From Scylla paramamosain (lineage: Eukaryota; Arthropoda; Malacostraca; Decapoda; Portunidae), in the NCBI RefSeq assembly GCF_035594125.1, contig NW_026973728.1, positions 372,001-436,000 on the forward strand: 64,000 nucleotides of DNA, given 5' to 3'. This document shows positions 36,435 to 51,200 of this stretch, piece after piece (position 1 is the stretch's first letter; every line of letters begins with the position of its first letter). The position numbers and the translations under genes were made by a program. Below the pieces are notes generated by a model. The model worked only from the letters and a program-made list of their open reading frames with translations, was not told where the DNA came from and ran no database searches.

Positions 36435-39400
36435 ATGCAAAGCACCCTAAATGAGGAAAAAAAAGGGACATTACGAGAAACGTGCATTATAAGTGTTTTT
36501 GAGATTCTTAGATACCAAAACCCTGAAACTCATGAATAACACTCTTAATTGAGAAACAGAACAACCTTACCAAATGCGTGTATTTTGATTGTTTTCATAA
36601 TCTTGGTTACCAAAACCCCAAATTGCATACGAAACTAGCTTTATGTGGAAAGAAAAAAAAAAAAAGACATCTCCAGAAAAATGTCTTTTGATTGTTTTTG
36701 AGCGTGTTAGGCAATAAAGCACTAAAAAGCAAGGCAATCACATTACATGGGAATAAAACCAACTTTTACCAAGAACTTGCCTTTAAGTGTTTTTGAGCTC
36801 CTAACATACCAACACACTAAAACGCATGCAAAACACCCTTTATGAAGAAACAGAATAACATTACCAAAAACATGTATTTTGAGTGTTTTTGATCATGTTA
36901 CCTATAAAAACGCTTAAATACATGGAAAGAACCCTATGTTTGGGAAACGAAAGGACATTACGTGAAACGTTTATTATGAATATTATTAAATTCCTTAAGC
37001 ACCAAAAAGCTAAAATCCTCAAATAACACTCTTTATAGAGAAAAAAAAAGAATTTTCCTTTTTTTTTGTTATTCTTCTTCTTAGGTACCGAGATGCCAAA
37101 ATTCTGGCAAAATTCAGGGAAATTATATGGAAAAAAGAACATTATCAAAAAAAGTTAATTTTAGCTTTTTTTTCGGACAGTTATGTACCAAAACCTAAAT
37201 TGCATGCAAAGCCACCTCTATAGGAAATTAAACGACTTTACCAGAAACCTGTCTTTTGAGTGTTTTTCAGCATGTTAGGCACCAAAACAATAAATAATAT
37301 GGAAGTCACTCTATATGGGAATCCAAAACAAAATCACTTAACACTTGTCTTTTCAGTGTTCTACGTAGAAACACGCTAAAACGGATGCAAACAAACCAGT
37401 ATGAAGAAATAGAATAACATTGCCAAAAAGGTATATTTTGAGTGTTTTTGAGCCTGTTACCTACAAAAAACAAGAAAATGGATGCAAAGCACTCTATATT
37501 GGGAAACAAAAGAACATTACGAGAAACCTGTATAATGAGTGTTTTATAGTTTCACAACAACCACAAGGCAAAAGATTCTTAGATACCAAAATGCTGAAAC
37601 TCATAAATAACACTCTTGATTGAGATACAGAACAACCTTACCAAATACGTGTATTTTGAGTGTTTTTCACATTCTTTGTCACCAAAACACGAAATTGCAT
37701 GCAAAACTAGGTTTATGTGGGGAAAAAATTATATTGCCAGAAAATTTTTTTTCAGTGTTTATGAGCGTGTTAGGCAATAAAGTACTTAAAAGAAGGGCAA
37801 TCACATTACATGTGAATAAAAAAAAATTTTACCAAGAACTTGCCGTTAAATATTTTTGAGCTCATTACATACCAAAACGCTAAAACGAATGCAAAAATCC
37901 TTTATGGAGAAAAACAAAAACATTACAAAAAACATGTATCTTGAGTGTTTTTGATCATGTTACCTATAAAAACGCTTAAATACATGCAAAGAATCCTATG
38001 TTTGGGAAACGAAAGGACATTACGAGAAACATGTATTATAAGTGTTTTTAAGTTACTTAAATACCAAAAAGCTAAAACCCACAAATAACACTCTTTATGA
38101 AGAAACAAAAAAAAAAAAAAACAATAAATAAAAATCAATAAATAAAATAAACGAAAATAATAATTTTTTTTTTTTTTTGTTATTCATCTTCAGAGGTACC
38201 GAGATGCCAAAATTTTGTTAAAATTCAGGGAAATTATGTGGATAAAAGAACATTATCGAAAAAGTTAATTTTAGCTTTTTTTTCGGACTGTTATGTACCA
38301 AACCCTAAAGTGCATGCAAAGTCATCTATATGGGGAAATTAAACGACTTTACAAACTGTCATTTGAGTGCTTTTCAGCATATTAGGCACCAAAAGGAAAA
38401 ATAATATGGCAGTCACTCTATATGGGAATCCAAAACAAAATTACTGAAAACGTGTCTTTTCAGTGTTTTACGTAAAAAAACGCTAAAACGGATGCAAACA
38501 GACCAATATGAAGAAATAGAATAACATTACCAAAAAGGTATATTTTAAGTATTTTTGAGCTTGTGACCAACAAAAAAAAAAACGTGAAAATGGATGCAAA
38601 GCACTCTATATTGGGAAATAAAAAGACATTACGAGAAACGTGTATAATGAGTATTTTATAGTTTCACAAGAACCACGAAGCAAAAAACGCAAAAACTAGT
38701 GTATATGGAGAAATTTCTTAGATACAAAAATGCTGAAACTCCTGAATAACACTCTTAATTAAGAAACAGAATAACATTACTAATTCCGTGTATTTTGAGT
38801 GTTTTTCACATTCTTACTTATTAAAACCCCAAATTGCATGCGAAACTAGCTTTTATGTGGGAAAAAAAATGACATTACCAGAAAAGTATCTTTTGAGGGT
38901 TTTTGAGAGAGTTAGGCAATAAAGCATCAAAAAGGAGGGCAATCACATTACATGGGAATAAAACCAACTTTTAAGTGTTTTTTAACTCCTTATATACCAA
39001 AACGAACCAGAAACAGAATAACATTACCAAAAACATTTATTTTGAGTGTTTTTGATCATGTTACCTCTAAAAACGCTTAAATACATGCAAAGAACCCTAT
39101 GTCTGGGAAACGAAAGGACATTATGAGAAACGTGTATTATGTGTTTTTAAGTTCCATAAGTACCAAAAAGCTAAAACCTCTTTATAGAGAAAAAATAAAG
39201 AAATAATTAAAAAATAGGATTCTTTTCTTTTGTTCTTCCTCTTCCTAGGTACTGAGATGCCAAATTTCTGGCAAAATTCAGGGAAATTATGTGCAAAAAG
39301 AACATTAGCGAAAAAGTTAATTTTAGCTTTTTTTTCGGACTGTTATGTACCAAACCATGAAGTACATGCAAAGCCAACTATATGGGGAAATTAAACGACT

Positions 39401-42400
39401 TTACGAGAAACCTGTCTTTTGTGGTTTTTTCTTTTTCTCTATTGGTTAACAAAAGGACATTACGAAAAACGTGTATAATGAGTGTTTTATAGATTCTCAA
39501 GAATCACAAGGCAAAAAACGCAAAAACTCATATATATGGAGAAGTTTTTTAGATACCAAAATGCTGAAACTCCTGAATAACACTCTAAATTGAGAAACAG
39601 ATCAACCTTACCAAATGCGTGTATTTTGAGTGTTTTTCACATTCTTAGTTACCAAAACCCCAAATTTTATGTGAAAGAAGCTATATGTGGGAAAAAAAAT
39701 GACATTACCAGAAAATTGTCATTTAAATGTTTTTTTTTTTTTTTTTTTAGCATGATAGGCAATAAAGCACCAAAAAGCAGGGCAATCACATTACATGGGA
39801 ATAAAACTAACTTTTACTAACAACTTGCTTTTAAGTGTTTTTGAGCTCCTTATATTTCAAAACGCTAAAACGAATGCAAAGCACCCTTTATGGAGAAAGA
39901 GAATAACATTACCAAAAACACGTATTTTGAGTGTTTTTGATCATGTTACCTGTAAAAACTCTTAAATACATGCAAAGAACCTTATGTTTGGGAAATTAAA
40001 GGGCATTTCGAGAAACATGTATTACCAGTATTTTTAAGTTCTTTAAGTACCATTTAGCTAAAACCCATAAATAACACTGTTTATAGAAAAAAAAATAAAT
40101 AAATGAATAAAAAGATAGGAATTTATTATTTTTTTTTTGTTATTCATCTTCATAGGTACCAAGATGCCAAAATTCTTACAAAATTTAGGAAAATTATGTG
40201 AAAAAAGAAAATTATGAAAAAAATTTAATTTAAGCTTTTTTTCGGACTGTTATGTACCAAACCCTAAAGTGCATGCAAAACCACCTATATGAGGAAATTA
40301 AACGACTTTACGAGAAACCTGTCTTTTGAATGTTTTTCAGCATGTTAGGCACCAAAACGATATGTAATATGGAAGTCACTCAATATGGGAATCCATCACA
40401 AAATTACTGAAAAAGTGTCTTTTCAGTGTTTTACGTAGAAAAACGCTAAAACAGATGCAAACCAACGAATATGAAGAAACAGAATAACATTACCAAAAAA
40501 GGTATATTTTCAGTGTTTTTGAGCTTCTTATCTACAAAAAACGCGAAAATGGATAGAAACCACTCTATATTGAGATACAAAAGGACATTACGAGAAACTT
40601 GCATAATGAGTGTTTTATAGTTTCACAACAACCACAAGGCAAAAAACGAAAAAAACTCGTGTATATGGATAAGTTTCTTAGATACCAAAATGCTGAAACT
40701 GAGGAATAACACTCTTAATTGAGAATACAGAACAACCTTACGATATGCGTGTATTTTGACTGTTTTTCACATTCTTAGTTACCAAAACCTCAAATTGCAT
40801 GCAAAACTAGCTTTATGTGGTAAAATAATGACATTACCAGAAAACTGTCTTTTGAGTGTTTTTGAGCGTGTTAGGCAATAAAGCACTAAAAAGGAGGGCA
40901 ATCACATTACATGGGAATAAAACCATCTTTTACCAAGAACTTGCCTTTAAGTGTTTTTGAGCTCCTTATATACCAAAACGCTAAAGCGCATGCAAAACAC
41001 CCTTTATGGAGAAACAGATTAAAATTACCAAAAACATGTATTTTGAGAGTTTTTGATCATGTTACCTCTAAAAACGCTTTAATAAATGCAAAAAACCCTA
41101 TGTCTGGGAAACGAAAGGACATTAGGAGAAACGTGTATTATGAGTCTTTTTAAGTTCCATAAGTACCAAAAAGCTAAAACCTCTTTATAGAGAAGAAAAA
41201 AGTAAATAAATCAATAGGATTTTCTTTTTTTGTTATTCTTCTTCATAGGTACCGAGATCACAAAATTCTGGCAAAATTCAGGGAAATTTTATGAAAAAAG
41301 AACATTATTAAAAAAGTTAATTTTAGCTTTTTTTTTCGGACTGTTATGCACAAAACCCTAAAGTGCATGCAAAGCCAACTATATATGGAAATTAAACGAC
41401 TTTACGAGAAACCTGTGTTTCTAGTGTTTTTCAGCATGTTAGTCACCAAAACAATTAACAATATGGAATTCATTGTATTTGGGAATCCAAAACAAATTAC
41501 TGAAAACGTGTCTTTTCCGTGTTTTAAGTAGAAAAATGCTAAAACGGATGCAAACCAGCCAACATGAAAAAATAGAATAAGTTTACCAAAAAGGTATATT
41601 TTGAGTATTTTTGAGCTTTTTACAAAAAAAAAAAAAAAAAAAAACGCGAAAATGGATGGAAAGCTCTCTATATTGGTTAACAAAAGGACATTACGAGAAA
41701 CGTGTATAATGAATGTTTTATAGATTTTCAAGAAGCACAAGGCAAAAAACGCAAAAACTCGTATATATGGAGAAGTTTCTTAGATACCAAAATGGTGAAA
41801 CTCCTGAATAACACTATTAATTGAGAAACAGAACAACCTTACCAAATGCGTGTATTTTGAGTGTTTTTCACATTCTTAGTTACCAAAACCCCAAATTTTA
41901 TGTGAAAGTAGCTTTATTTGGGAAAAAAAATTGACATTACCAAAAAAGTGTCTTTTAAGTGTGATTGCATGATAGGGGATAAAGCACAAAAAAGCAGGGC
42001 AATCACATTACATGGGAATAAAATCAACTTTTACCAAGTGTTTTTTCTAAGTGTTTTTGAGCTCCTTATATACCAAAACGCTAAAACGCATGCAAAACAC
42101 CCTTTATTTAGAAACAGAATAACATTACCAAAAACATGTATTTTGAGTGTTTTTGATCATATTACCTATAAAAACGCTTAAATACATGCAAAGAATCTTA
42201 TGTTTGGGAAACGAAAGGACATTTCGAGAAACGTGTATTTTGAGTGTTTTTAAGTTCTTTAAGTACCAAAAAGCTAAAACCCACAAATACCACTATTTAT
42301 AGAGAAAAAAAATAAATAAAAAAATAGGATTTTTTTTTTCATCTTCATAGGTACCGAGATGCTAAAATTCTGCCAAAATTCAGGGAAATTATGTGAAAAA

Positions 42401-45400
42401 AGAACATTATGAAAAAAGAGTTAATTTTAGCTTTTTTTTCGGACTGCTATGTACCAAACCCTAAAGTGCATGCAAAGCCACCTATATGGGGAAATTAAAC
42501 GACCTTACCAGAAACCTGTCTTCTGTGGTTTTTTTCAGCATGTTAGCCACCAAAACGATAAATAATATGGAAGTCACTCAATGTGGGAATCCATCACAAA
42601 ATTACTGAAAAAGTGTCTTTTCCGTGTTTTACGTAGAAAAACGCTAAATCGGATGCAAACCAACGAATATGGAGTAATAGAATAACATTACCAAAAAGGT
42701 ATATTTTGAGTGTTTTTGAGCTTCTTACCTTCAAAAAACGCGAAAATGGATGGAAAGCACTCTATATTGGGATACAAAAGGACATTACGAGAAACGTGTA
42801 TAATGAGTGTTTTATAGTTTCACAACAGCCACAAGGCAAAAATCGCAAAATTCGGTGTATATGGAGAAGTTTCTTAGATACCAAAATGCTGAAACTCAGA
42901 AATAACACTCTTATTTAAGAATACAGAAAAACCTTACGAAATGCATGTATTTTGAGTGCTTTTCACATTCTTAGTTACCAAAACCAAAAATTGCATGCGA
43001 AACTAGCTTTATGTGGGAAAAAAAGACATTACCAAAAAAGTGTCTTTTGAGTGTTTTTGAGAGTGTTAGGCACTAAAGCACTAAAAAGGAGGGCAATCAC
43101 ATTATATGGGAATAAAACCAACTTTTACCAAGATCCTGCCTTTACGTGTTTTTGAGCTTCTTACATACCAAAAGGCTAAAACGCTTGCAAAACACCCTTT
43201 ATGGAGAAACAGAATAACATTACCAGAAACATGTATTTTGAGTGTTTTTCATCATGTTACCTATAAAAATGCCTAAATACATGCAAAGAACCCTATGTTT
43301 GGAAAATGAAAGGACATTACGAAAATCGTGTATTATGAGTGTTTTTAAGTTCCTTAAGTACCAAAAAGCTAAAACCCACAAATAACTTTTTATAGAGAGA
43401 GAAAAAAAAATTTGTTTTTCATCTTCATATGTACCGAGATGCCAAAATTCTGGCAAAATTCATGGAAATTTTGTAAAAAAAAATCATTATAAAAAAAATA
43501 ATTCTAGCTTTTTTCCGGAGTTATGTACAAACTCTGAAGTGCATGCAAATCCACCTATATGGGGAAATTTCACGACTTTACCAGAAACCTGTCTTTTGAG
43601 TGTTTTTCAGCAATCTTAACAATATTACTTAAAGCGTGTCTTTTCAGTGATTTACGTAGAAAAACGCTAAAACGGTGCAAACCAACCAATATGAAGAAAT
43701 AGAATAACATTACAAAAAAGATATATTTTGATGTGTTTTTGAGCTTATCACCTACAAAAAATGCAAAAATGGATGGAAAGCACTTTATATTGGCAAAGAA
43801 GAGGACATTACGAGAAACGTGTATGAGTGTTTTATAGTTTGACAAGAACCACAAGGTAAAATACTCAAAAACTCGTGTACATAAAGAAGTTCTTACATAC
43901 CAAAAAGCTGAAACTCATCAATAACACTTTTAATTTTGAATCAGAAATACCTTACCAAATGTGTGTATTAGAAAAGTTTCTTACATACCAAAATGCTGAA
44001 ACTCATGAATAACACTTTTAATTAAGAAATAGAACTACCTTACTAAACCCTGTGTTTTGAGTTTTTTTTTCACATTCTTAGTTAGCAAAACCCCAAATTC
44101 CATGCAAAACTAGCTTTATGTGGGAAAAAAAATGATATTACCAGAAAAGTGTCTTTTGAGTGTTTTTGAGCGTGTTAGGCAATAAAGCACTAAAAAGCAG
44201 GGGAATCACATTACATGGAAATAATAACAACTTTTACCAAGAACTTGCTTTTAAGTGTTTTTGAGCTCATTACATACGAAAACGCTAAAACGCATGCAAA
44301 ACACCTTTTATGGAGAAAGAGAATAAAATTACCAAAAACATATATTTTGAGTGTTTTTGATCATGTTATCTATAAAAACGCTTAAATACATGCAAGAAAC
44401 CTTATGTAAACATAAGAAACATAAGAAACATAAGAAACAAAAGGACATTATGAGAAATGTGTATTATAAGTGTTTTTAAGTTCCTTAAGTACCAAAAAGC
44501 TAAAACCCACAAATAACACTCTTTATTTAGAAAAAAAAAGTAAGAAAATAAAAAAATAGGATTTTTTTTTTTGTTTTTCATCTTCATAGGTACCGAGATG
44601 AAAAAAATTCTGGGAAAATTCAGGACTATTATATGTTAAAAAAAAATTATCAAAAAAGTAAATTTTAGCTTTTTTTTCGGACTGTTATGTCCCAAACCCT
44701 AAAGTGCATCCAAAGACTCCTATATGAGGAAATTAAACGACCTTACCAGAAATCTGTTTTTTGAGCGTTTTCCAGCATGTTAGGCACCAAAACGATAAAT
44801 AATAAGGAACTCACTCTATATGAGAATCCAAAACAAAATTACTGAAAACGTGTTTTTTCTTTCTTTTACGTAGAAAAACGCTAAAACGGATGCAAACCTA
44901 CCAATATCAAGAAATAGAAAAACATTACCAAAAAGGTATATTTTTAGTGTTTTTGAGCTTGTTACCTACAAAAAACGCGAAAATTCATGCAAAGCACTCT
45001 ATATTAAAAAACAAAAGGACTTTGCAAGAAAAGTGTATAATGAGTTTTTATAGTTCAAAAGAACCAAAAGGCTAAAAACACAAAAACTCATGTATATGGA
45101 GAAGGTTCCTAGATACCAAAATGCTGAGACTCATGAATAACACTCTTAATTGAGAAACAGAACAACCATACTAAATGCGTGTATTTTGAGTGCTTTTCAT
45201 ATTCTTAGTTACCAAAACCCCAAATTGCATGCGAAACCACCTTTATGTGAGAAAAAAATGACATTACCAGAAAAGTGTCTTTTAGGTGTTTTTGAGCATG
45301 ATAGGCAATAAAGCACTAAAAAGCAGGGCAATCATATTACATTGGAATAACACCAATGCCTTTAAGTGTTTTTGAGGTCCTTATATACCAAACCGCTAAA

Positions 45401-47836
45401 ACGAATACAAAAACAAACTTTATGGAGAAACAGAACAACATTACCAAAAACATGTATTTTTAGTTTTTTTGATATTCTTATCTATAAAAACGCTTAATTA
45501 CATGCAAAGAACATTATGTTTGGTAAACAAAAGGATATTACGAGAAACGTGTATTATGAGTATTTTTTTAAGTTCCTTAAGTACCAAAAAGCTAGAACCC
45601 ACCAATAACACTCTTTATTTAGAAAATAAAAAATAAAAATATAAAAAAATAAGAATTTTTTTTTTTTTATATTCATATTCATAGGTACAGAGATGCCAAA
45701 ATTCTGGGAAAATTCAGGGCAATCATATGATAAAAGAGTATTATCAAAGAAGTAAATTTCCGTTTTTTTTTTATCGGACTGTTATGTACCAAACCTTAAA
45801 GTGCATGCAAAGACTCCTATATGAGGAAATTAAACGACCTTACAAGAAATATGTGTTTTGAGTGTTTTTTAGCATGTTAGGCACCAAAACGATAAATAAT
45901 AAAGAACTCACCCTATATGGGAATCCAAAAAAAAGCTACTGAAAACGTGTCTTCTCAGTGTTTTACGTAGAAAAACTCTAAAACGGATGCAAAGCAACCA
46001 ATATCAAGAAATAGAAAAACGTTACTAAAAAGGTATATTTTGAGTGTTTTTGAGCATGTTACCTACAAAAAACGCGAAAATTGATGCAAAGCACTCTATT
46101 GGGAAAGAAAAGGACATTGCAAGAAAAGTGTATAATGAGTGTTTTATAGTTCATAAGAACCGCAAGGCAAAAAACGCAAAATCTCGTGTATATGGAGAGG
46201 TTTCCTAGATACAAAAATGCTAAAACTCATGGATAACATCCCTAATTGAGAAACAGAAAAGCCTTAATAAATGCATGTATTTTGATTGCTTTTCACATTC
46301 TTATCAAAACCCAAAATTGCGTGCGAAAATAGATTTGTGGGGAAAAAAAAAAACTTTACCAGAAAAGTGTATTTTGGGTGTTTTTGAGCATGATAGAAAA
46401 TAAAGCACTAAAAAGGAGGGGAATCACATTACATTAGAGGAAAACGAATTTTTACCAAGAACTTGCATTTATGTGTTTTTGAGCTTCTTATATACTAAAA
46501 CACTAAAACGCATGCAAAACACTCTTTAAGGTGAAACAGAATAACATTACCAAAAACATGTATTTTGAGTGTTTTTGATCATGTTACCAATAAAAACGCT
46601 TAAATAAATGCAAAGAACATTATTTTTGGGAAACGAAAGGAGATTACGAGAAACGAGTATTATGAATGTTTTTAAGTTCATTAATTACCAAAAACCTAAA
46701 AGCCACAAATAACACTCTTTATTGAGAAACAATAAATAAATAAAAAAAATACAATATTTTTTTCTTTCTTATTCATCTTCACAGGTACCGAAATGCCAAA
46801 ATTCGGGCAAATTTCAGGAAATTATGTGAAATAAGAACATTATCAAAAAAGTTAAATTTAGCTTTTTTTTTCGAACTGTTATGTACCAAACCCCTAAAGT
46901 GCATGCAAAGCCACCCTTATGGGGAAATTAAACGTGTTTGCCAGAAAACTGTCTTATGAGTGTTTACAGCATGTTAGGAACCAACATAATAAAACCCAAG
47001 GAAGTCAATCTATATGGGAATCCAAAACAAAATTACTGAAAACGTGTCTTTTCTGTGTTTTACGTACAAAACGCTAAAACGGATGCAAACTAATCAAAAT
47101 GAAGAAATAGAATAACATTAACAAAAAGGTATATTTTGAGTGTTTTTGAAATTGTTACCTACAAAAAACGCGAAAATGGATGGAAAGCACTCTATATTGG
47201 GAAGCAAAAGGCATCAAAAAGCATGTTAGGCACCAAAACGATAAATAATATGAAAGTCACTCTATATGGAAATCCAAAACAAAATTACTGGAAACGTGTC
47301 TTTTAAAAGATTTACGTAGAAAAACGCTAAAACGGAGGCAAACCAACCAATATGAAGGAATAGAATAACATTACAAAAAAAGTATATTTTGTGTGTTTTT
47401 GAGTTTGTTACATAAAAAGAAACTCGAAAATGGATGCAAAGCACTCTATATAAGGAAAAAAAAGGACATAATGAGAAACGTGTATAATGAGTGTTTTATA
47501 GTTCACCAGAATCACACGGCAAAAAACGCAAAAATTCGACTGTATGGAGAAGTTTCTAAGATACCAAAATACTGAAACTCATGAATAACACTCTTAATCA
47601 AGAAACAGAACAACCTAAATGCGTGTATTTTGAGTGTTTTTTTTTACATTCTTAGTTACCAAAACCCCAAATTCCATGCGAAACTAGCTTTATGTGGGAA
47701 AAAAATGACATTACCAGAAAAGTGTCTTTGAGTGTTTTTGAGTGTGTTAGGCAATAAAGCACTAAAAAGCAGGGCAATCACATTACATGGGAATAAAACC
47801 AACTTTTACGAAGAACTTGCCTTTTAGTGTTTTTGA
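36435..47836 (-). repeat. HOR satellite tract 2' (right arm, main block)
   Basis: Mirror of 6,379-17,757. Reversed M1 landmarks lie at about 36932, 37993, 39094, 39979, 41096, 42195, 43290, 44399, 45512 and 46618. Spacing again shows one short unit of about 885 bp (39,094-39,979), matching the 888-bp unit at 14,216-15,104. The 9-bp triple is at 44,411-44,437, and a B-type unit is at about 43,500-43,640. No gene is seen. Confidence 0.91.
44411..44437 (-). repeat. Three copies of CATAAGAAA (mirror of 9-bp array)
   Basis: CATAAGAAA is repeated at 44411-44419, 44420-44428 and 44429-44437. It is the exact reverse-complement counterpart of the TTTCTTATG array at 9760-9786, with the same copy number in both arms. 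Confidence 0.93.
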
Positions 47837-48205
47837 CACGCATTTAGTAAGTTTGCTCTGTTTCTCAATTAAGAGTGTTATTCATGAGTTTCAGCATTTA
47901 CACGAGTTTTTGCGTTTTTTGCCTTTTGGATTTTTTGAACTATAAAACATTCATTTTACATTTTTTTTCGCAATGTTTTTTCGCTCTATGCGGGAATCCA
48001 AAAGAAAATTACTGAAAACGTGTCTTCTCAGTATTTTATGTAGGTAAAATACTGAGAAGACACGTTTTCAGTAATTTTCTTTTGGATTCCCGCATAGAGC
48101 GAGTTCCTTATTATTTATCGTTTTGGTGCCTAACATGCTGAAAAACACTCAAAAGACAGATTTCTGGTAACGTCTTTAATTTCCTCATATGGGAGGCTTT
48201 GCATG
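47837..48205 (+). repeat. Inverted patch inside the HOR array (right arm)
   Basis: Counterpart of 6,071-6,378, here reading + inside a - array. It begins at CACGCATTTAGTAAG (after GTGTTTTTGA) and ends at GGCTTTGCATG (before TCTTTTCAGTG). It is about 61 bp longer than the left copy because of the fold-back hairpin at 47,981-48,102. Confidence 0.88.
47981..48102. repeat. Perfect 58-bp hairpin with 6-nt loop
   Basis: Positions 47981-48038 and 48045-48102 are exact reverse complements over 58 bp (outer end TCGCTCTATGCGGG..., inner end ...CAGTATTTTA), with the loop TGTAGG. The left-arm counterpart (about 6,165-6,255) contains this sequence only once, in the direction of the second stem, so the first stem plus loop is the inserted part. 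Both stems share the changes GCGGG (left arm: GTGGG) and CAGTATTTTA (left arm: CAGTGTTTTA), as expected if one stem was copied directly from the other. Confidence 0.96.
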
Positions 48206-51200
48206 TCTTTTCAGTGTTTTTGAGCGTCTTACGCAATAAAGCACTAAAAGCCAGGGCAATCACATTACATGGGAATAAAACAAAATTTTACCAAGAACTG
48301 GCCTTTAAATGTTTTTGAGCTCTTTACATAACAAAACGCTTAAACGCATGCAAAATACATTTTATGGAGAAACAGAATAACATTACCAAATACATATATT
48401 TTGAGTGTTTTTGATCATGTTATCTAAAAAAAACGCTTAAATACATGCAAAGAACCTTATGTTTGGGAAACGAAAGAACATTACAAGAAACGTGTATTAT
48501 ATGTGATTTTTAAGTTCCTTCAGTACCAAAAAAGCTAAAACCCACAAATAACACTCTTTAGAAAAAATAAAATAAATAAATAAAAAAAATAAAAAAATGG
48601 AAATTTTGTTTTTTGTTTTTCATCTTCATACGTACCGAATTGCCAAAATTCTGCCAAAATTCAGGGAATTTATGTGAAAAAAAGAGCATTATCATGAAAG
48701 TTAATAAAATTATAGCTTTTTTTTCTGATTGTTATGTACCAAAACCTAAAGTGCATTCAAAGCCACCTATATAGGGAAGTTAAACGACTTTACCAGAAAC
48801 CTGTCTTTTCAATGTTTTTCAGCATGTTAGGCACCAATACGATAAATAATATGAAAATCAGTCAATATGTGAATCCAAAACAAAATTACTGAAAACGTGT
48901 CTTTTCAGTGTTTTACGTAGAAAAGCGCTAAAGCGGATACAAACCATCCGATATGAAGAAATAGAATAACATTACCAAAAAGATATTTTTTGGGTGTTTT
49001 TGAACTTGTTACCTACAAAAAATGCAAAAATGGATGTAAAGCACTCTATATTAGGAAACAAAAGGACATTACGAGAAACGTGTATAATGAGTGTTTTATA
49101 GTTTTAAAAGAACCACAAGGCAATAAACGTAAAAACTCGTGTATATAGAGAAATTTTTACATACCAAAATGATGAAATGCATGAATAACACTTTTAAACA
49201 GAACAGAACTACCTTACTACCTTAAACAGAACTACCTTACCAAATTGTGTATTTTAAGTGTTTTTCACATTCTTAGTTACAAAAATGCCAAATTACATGC
49301 GAAACTAGCATCATTTGGGAAAAAAATGACATTACCAGAAAAGTGTCTTTTGAGTGTTTTTGAGCGTGATATGCAACAAAGCACTAAAAAGCAGAACGAT
49401 CACATTATATGAGAATAAAACCAATTTGTACAAAGAATTTGCCTTTAAGTGTTTTTTAACCCCTTATATACCAAAACGCTAAAACGCATGAAAAACAAAC
49501 TTTATGGAGAAACAGAATAACATTACCAAAAACATGTATTTTGCGTGTTTTTGATCATGTTATCTATAAAAACGCTTAAGTACATGCAAAGAACATTATG
49601 TTTGGGAAACAAAAGGACATAACGAGAAACGTGTATTATGAATGTTTTTATAAGTTCCTTAAGTACCAAAAAGCTAAAACTCACAAATAACACTCTTTAT
49701 TTAGAAAATAAAAAATAAAAAAATAAAATAAATAGGATTTTTTTTTTGTTATTTATCTTCATAGGTACCGAGATACCAAAATTCTGGAAAAATTCAGGGC
49801 AATTATGTGATAAAAGAATATTATCAAAAAAAGTTAATTTCAGCTTTTTTTTTCGGACTGTTATGTACCAAACCCTAAAGTGCATGCAAAGCCTCCAATA
49901 TGAGGAAATTAAACGGCCTTACCAGAAATCTTTGTTTTGTGTGTTTTTTTACCATGTTAGGCACCAAAACGATAAATAATAAGGATCTCACTCCATATGG
50001 GAATCCAAAACAAAGTTACTAAAAACGTGTCTTCTCAGTGTTTTACGTAGAAAAACGTTAAAACGGATGCAAACTAACCAATATCAAGAAATAGAAAAAC
50101 GTTACCAAAAATGTATATTTTGAGTGTTTTTGAGCTTTTTACCTACAAAAACGCGAAAATTGATGCAAAGTACTCTATATTGGGAAAAAAAAGGACATTG
50201 CAAGAAAAGTGTATAATGAGAGTTTTATAGTTCAAAAGAACCACAAAGCAAACAACGCAAAAACTCGTGTATATGGAGAGATTTCTTACATACCAAAATG
50301 CTGAAACTCATGAATAACACTCTTAATTGAGAAACAGAATAACCTTACTAAATGCGTGTATTTTGAGTGCTTTTCACACTCTTAGTTACCAAAAACCCCA
50401 AATTACATGCGAAAATAATTTTGTGGGGAAAAAATGACTTTACCAGAAAAGTATCTTTTCAATGTTTTTGAACGTGATAGGTAATAAAGTACTCAAAAGC
50501 AAGACAATCACATTATATTGGAATAAAACCATTTTTTACCAAGAACTTGCCTTTAAGTGTTTTTGAGCTCCTTTTATACAAAACTGCTAAAAAGCTTGCA
50601 AAACACACTTTATGGAGAAACAGAATAACATTATAAAAACCTTGTATTTTGAATGTATTTAATCACGTTATCTATAAAAACGCCTAAATACATGCAAAGA
50701 ACCTTATGTTTGGGAAACGAAAGGACATTACGAGAAACGTGTATTATGACTGTTTTTAATAACCTTAAGTACCAAAAAGGTCAATCCCACAAATAACACT
50801 CTTTATTGAGAAAAAATGAATAAATAAATAAAAAATAAAAAAATAGGATTATTTTAATTTTTTTTTTATTTATCTTCATAGGTACCAAAATGCCAAAATT
50901 CTGGGAAAATTCAGGGCAATTATATGATAAAAGAATATTACCAAAAAAGTTAATTTTAGCTTTTTTATATACCAAACCCTAAAGTGCATGCAAAGCCTCC
51001 TATATAGGGAAATTCAACCACCTTATCAGAAATCTCTCTTTTGAGTGTTGTTCAGCATGTTAGGCACCAAAACAGTAAATAATAAGGAACTCACTGTATA
51101 TGGGAATTCAAAACAAAATTACTGGAAACGTGTCTTCTCAGTGTTTTACGTAGAAAAACGCTAACACGGATGCAAACAAACCAATATAAAGAAATAGAAA

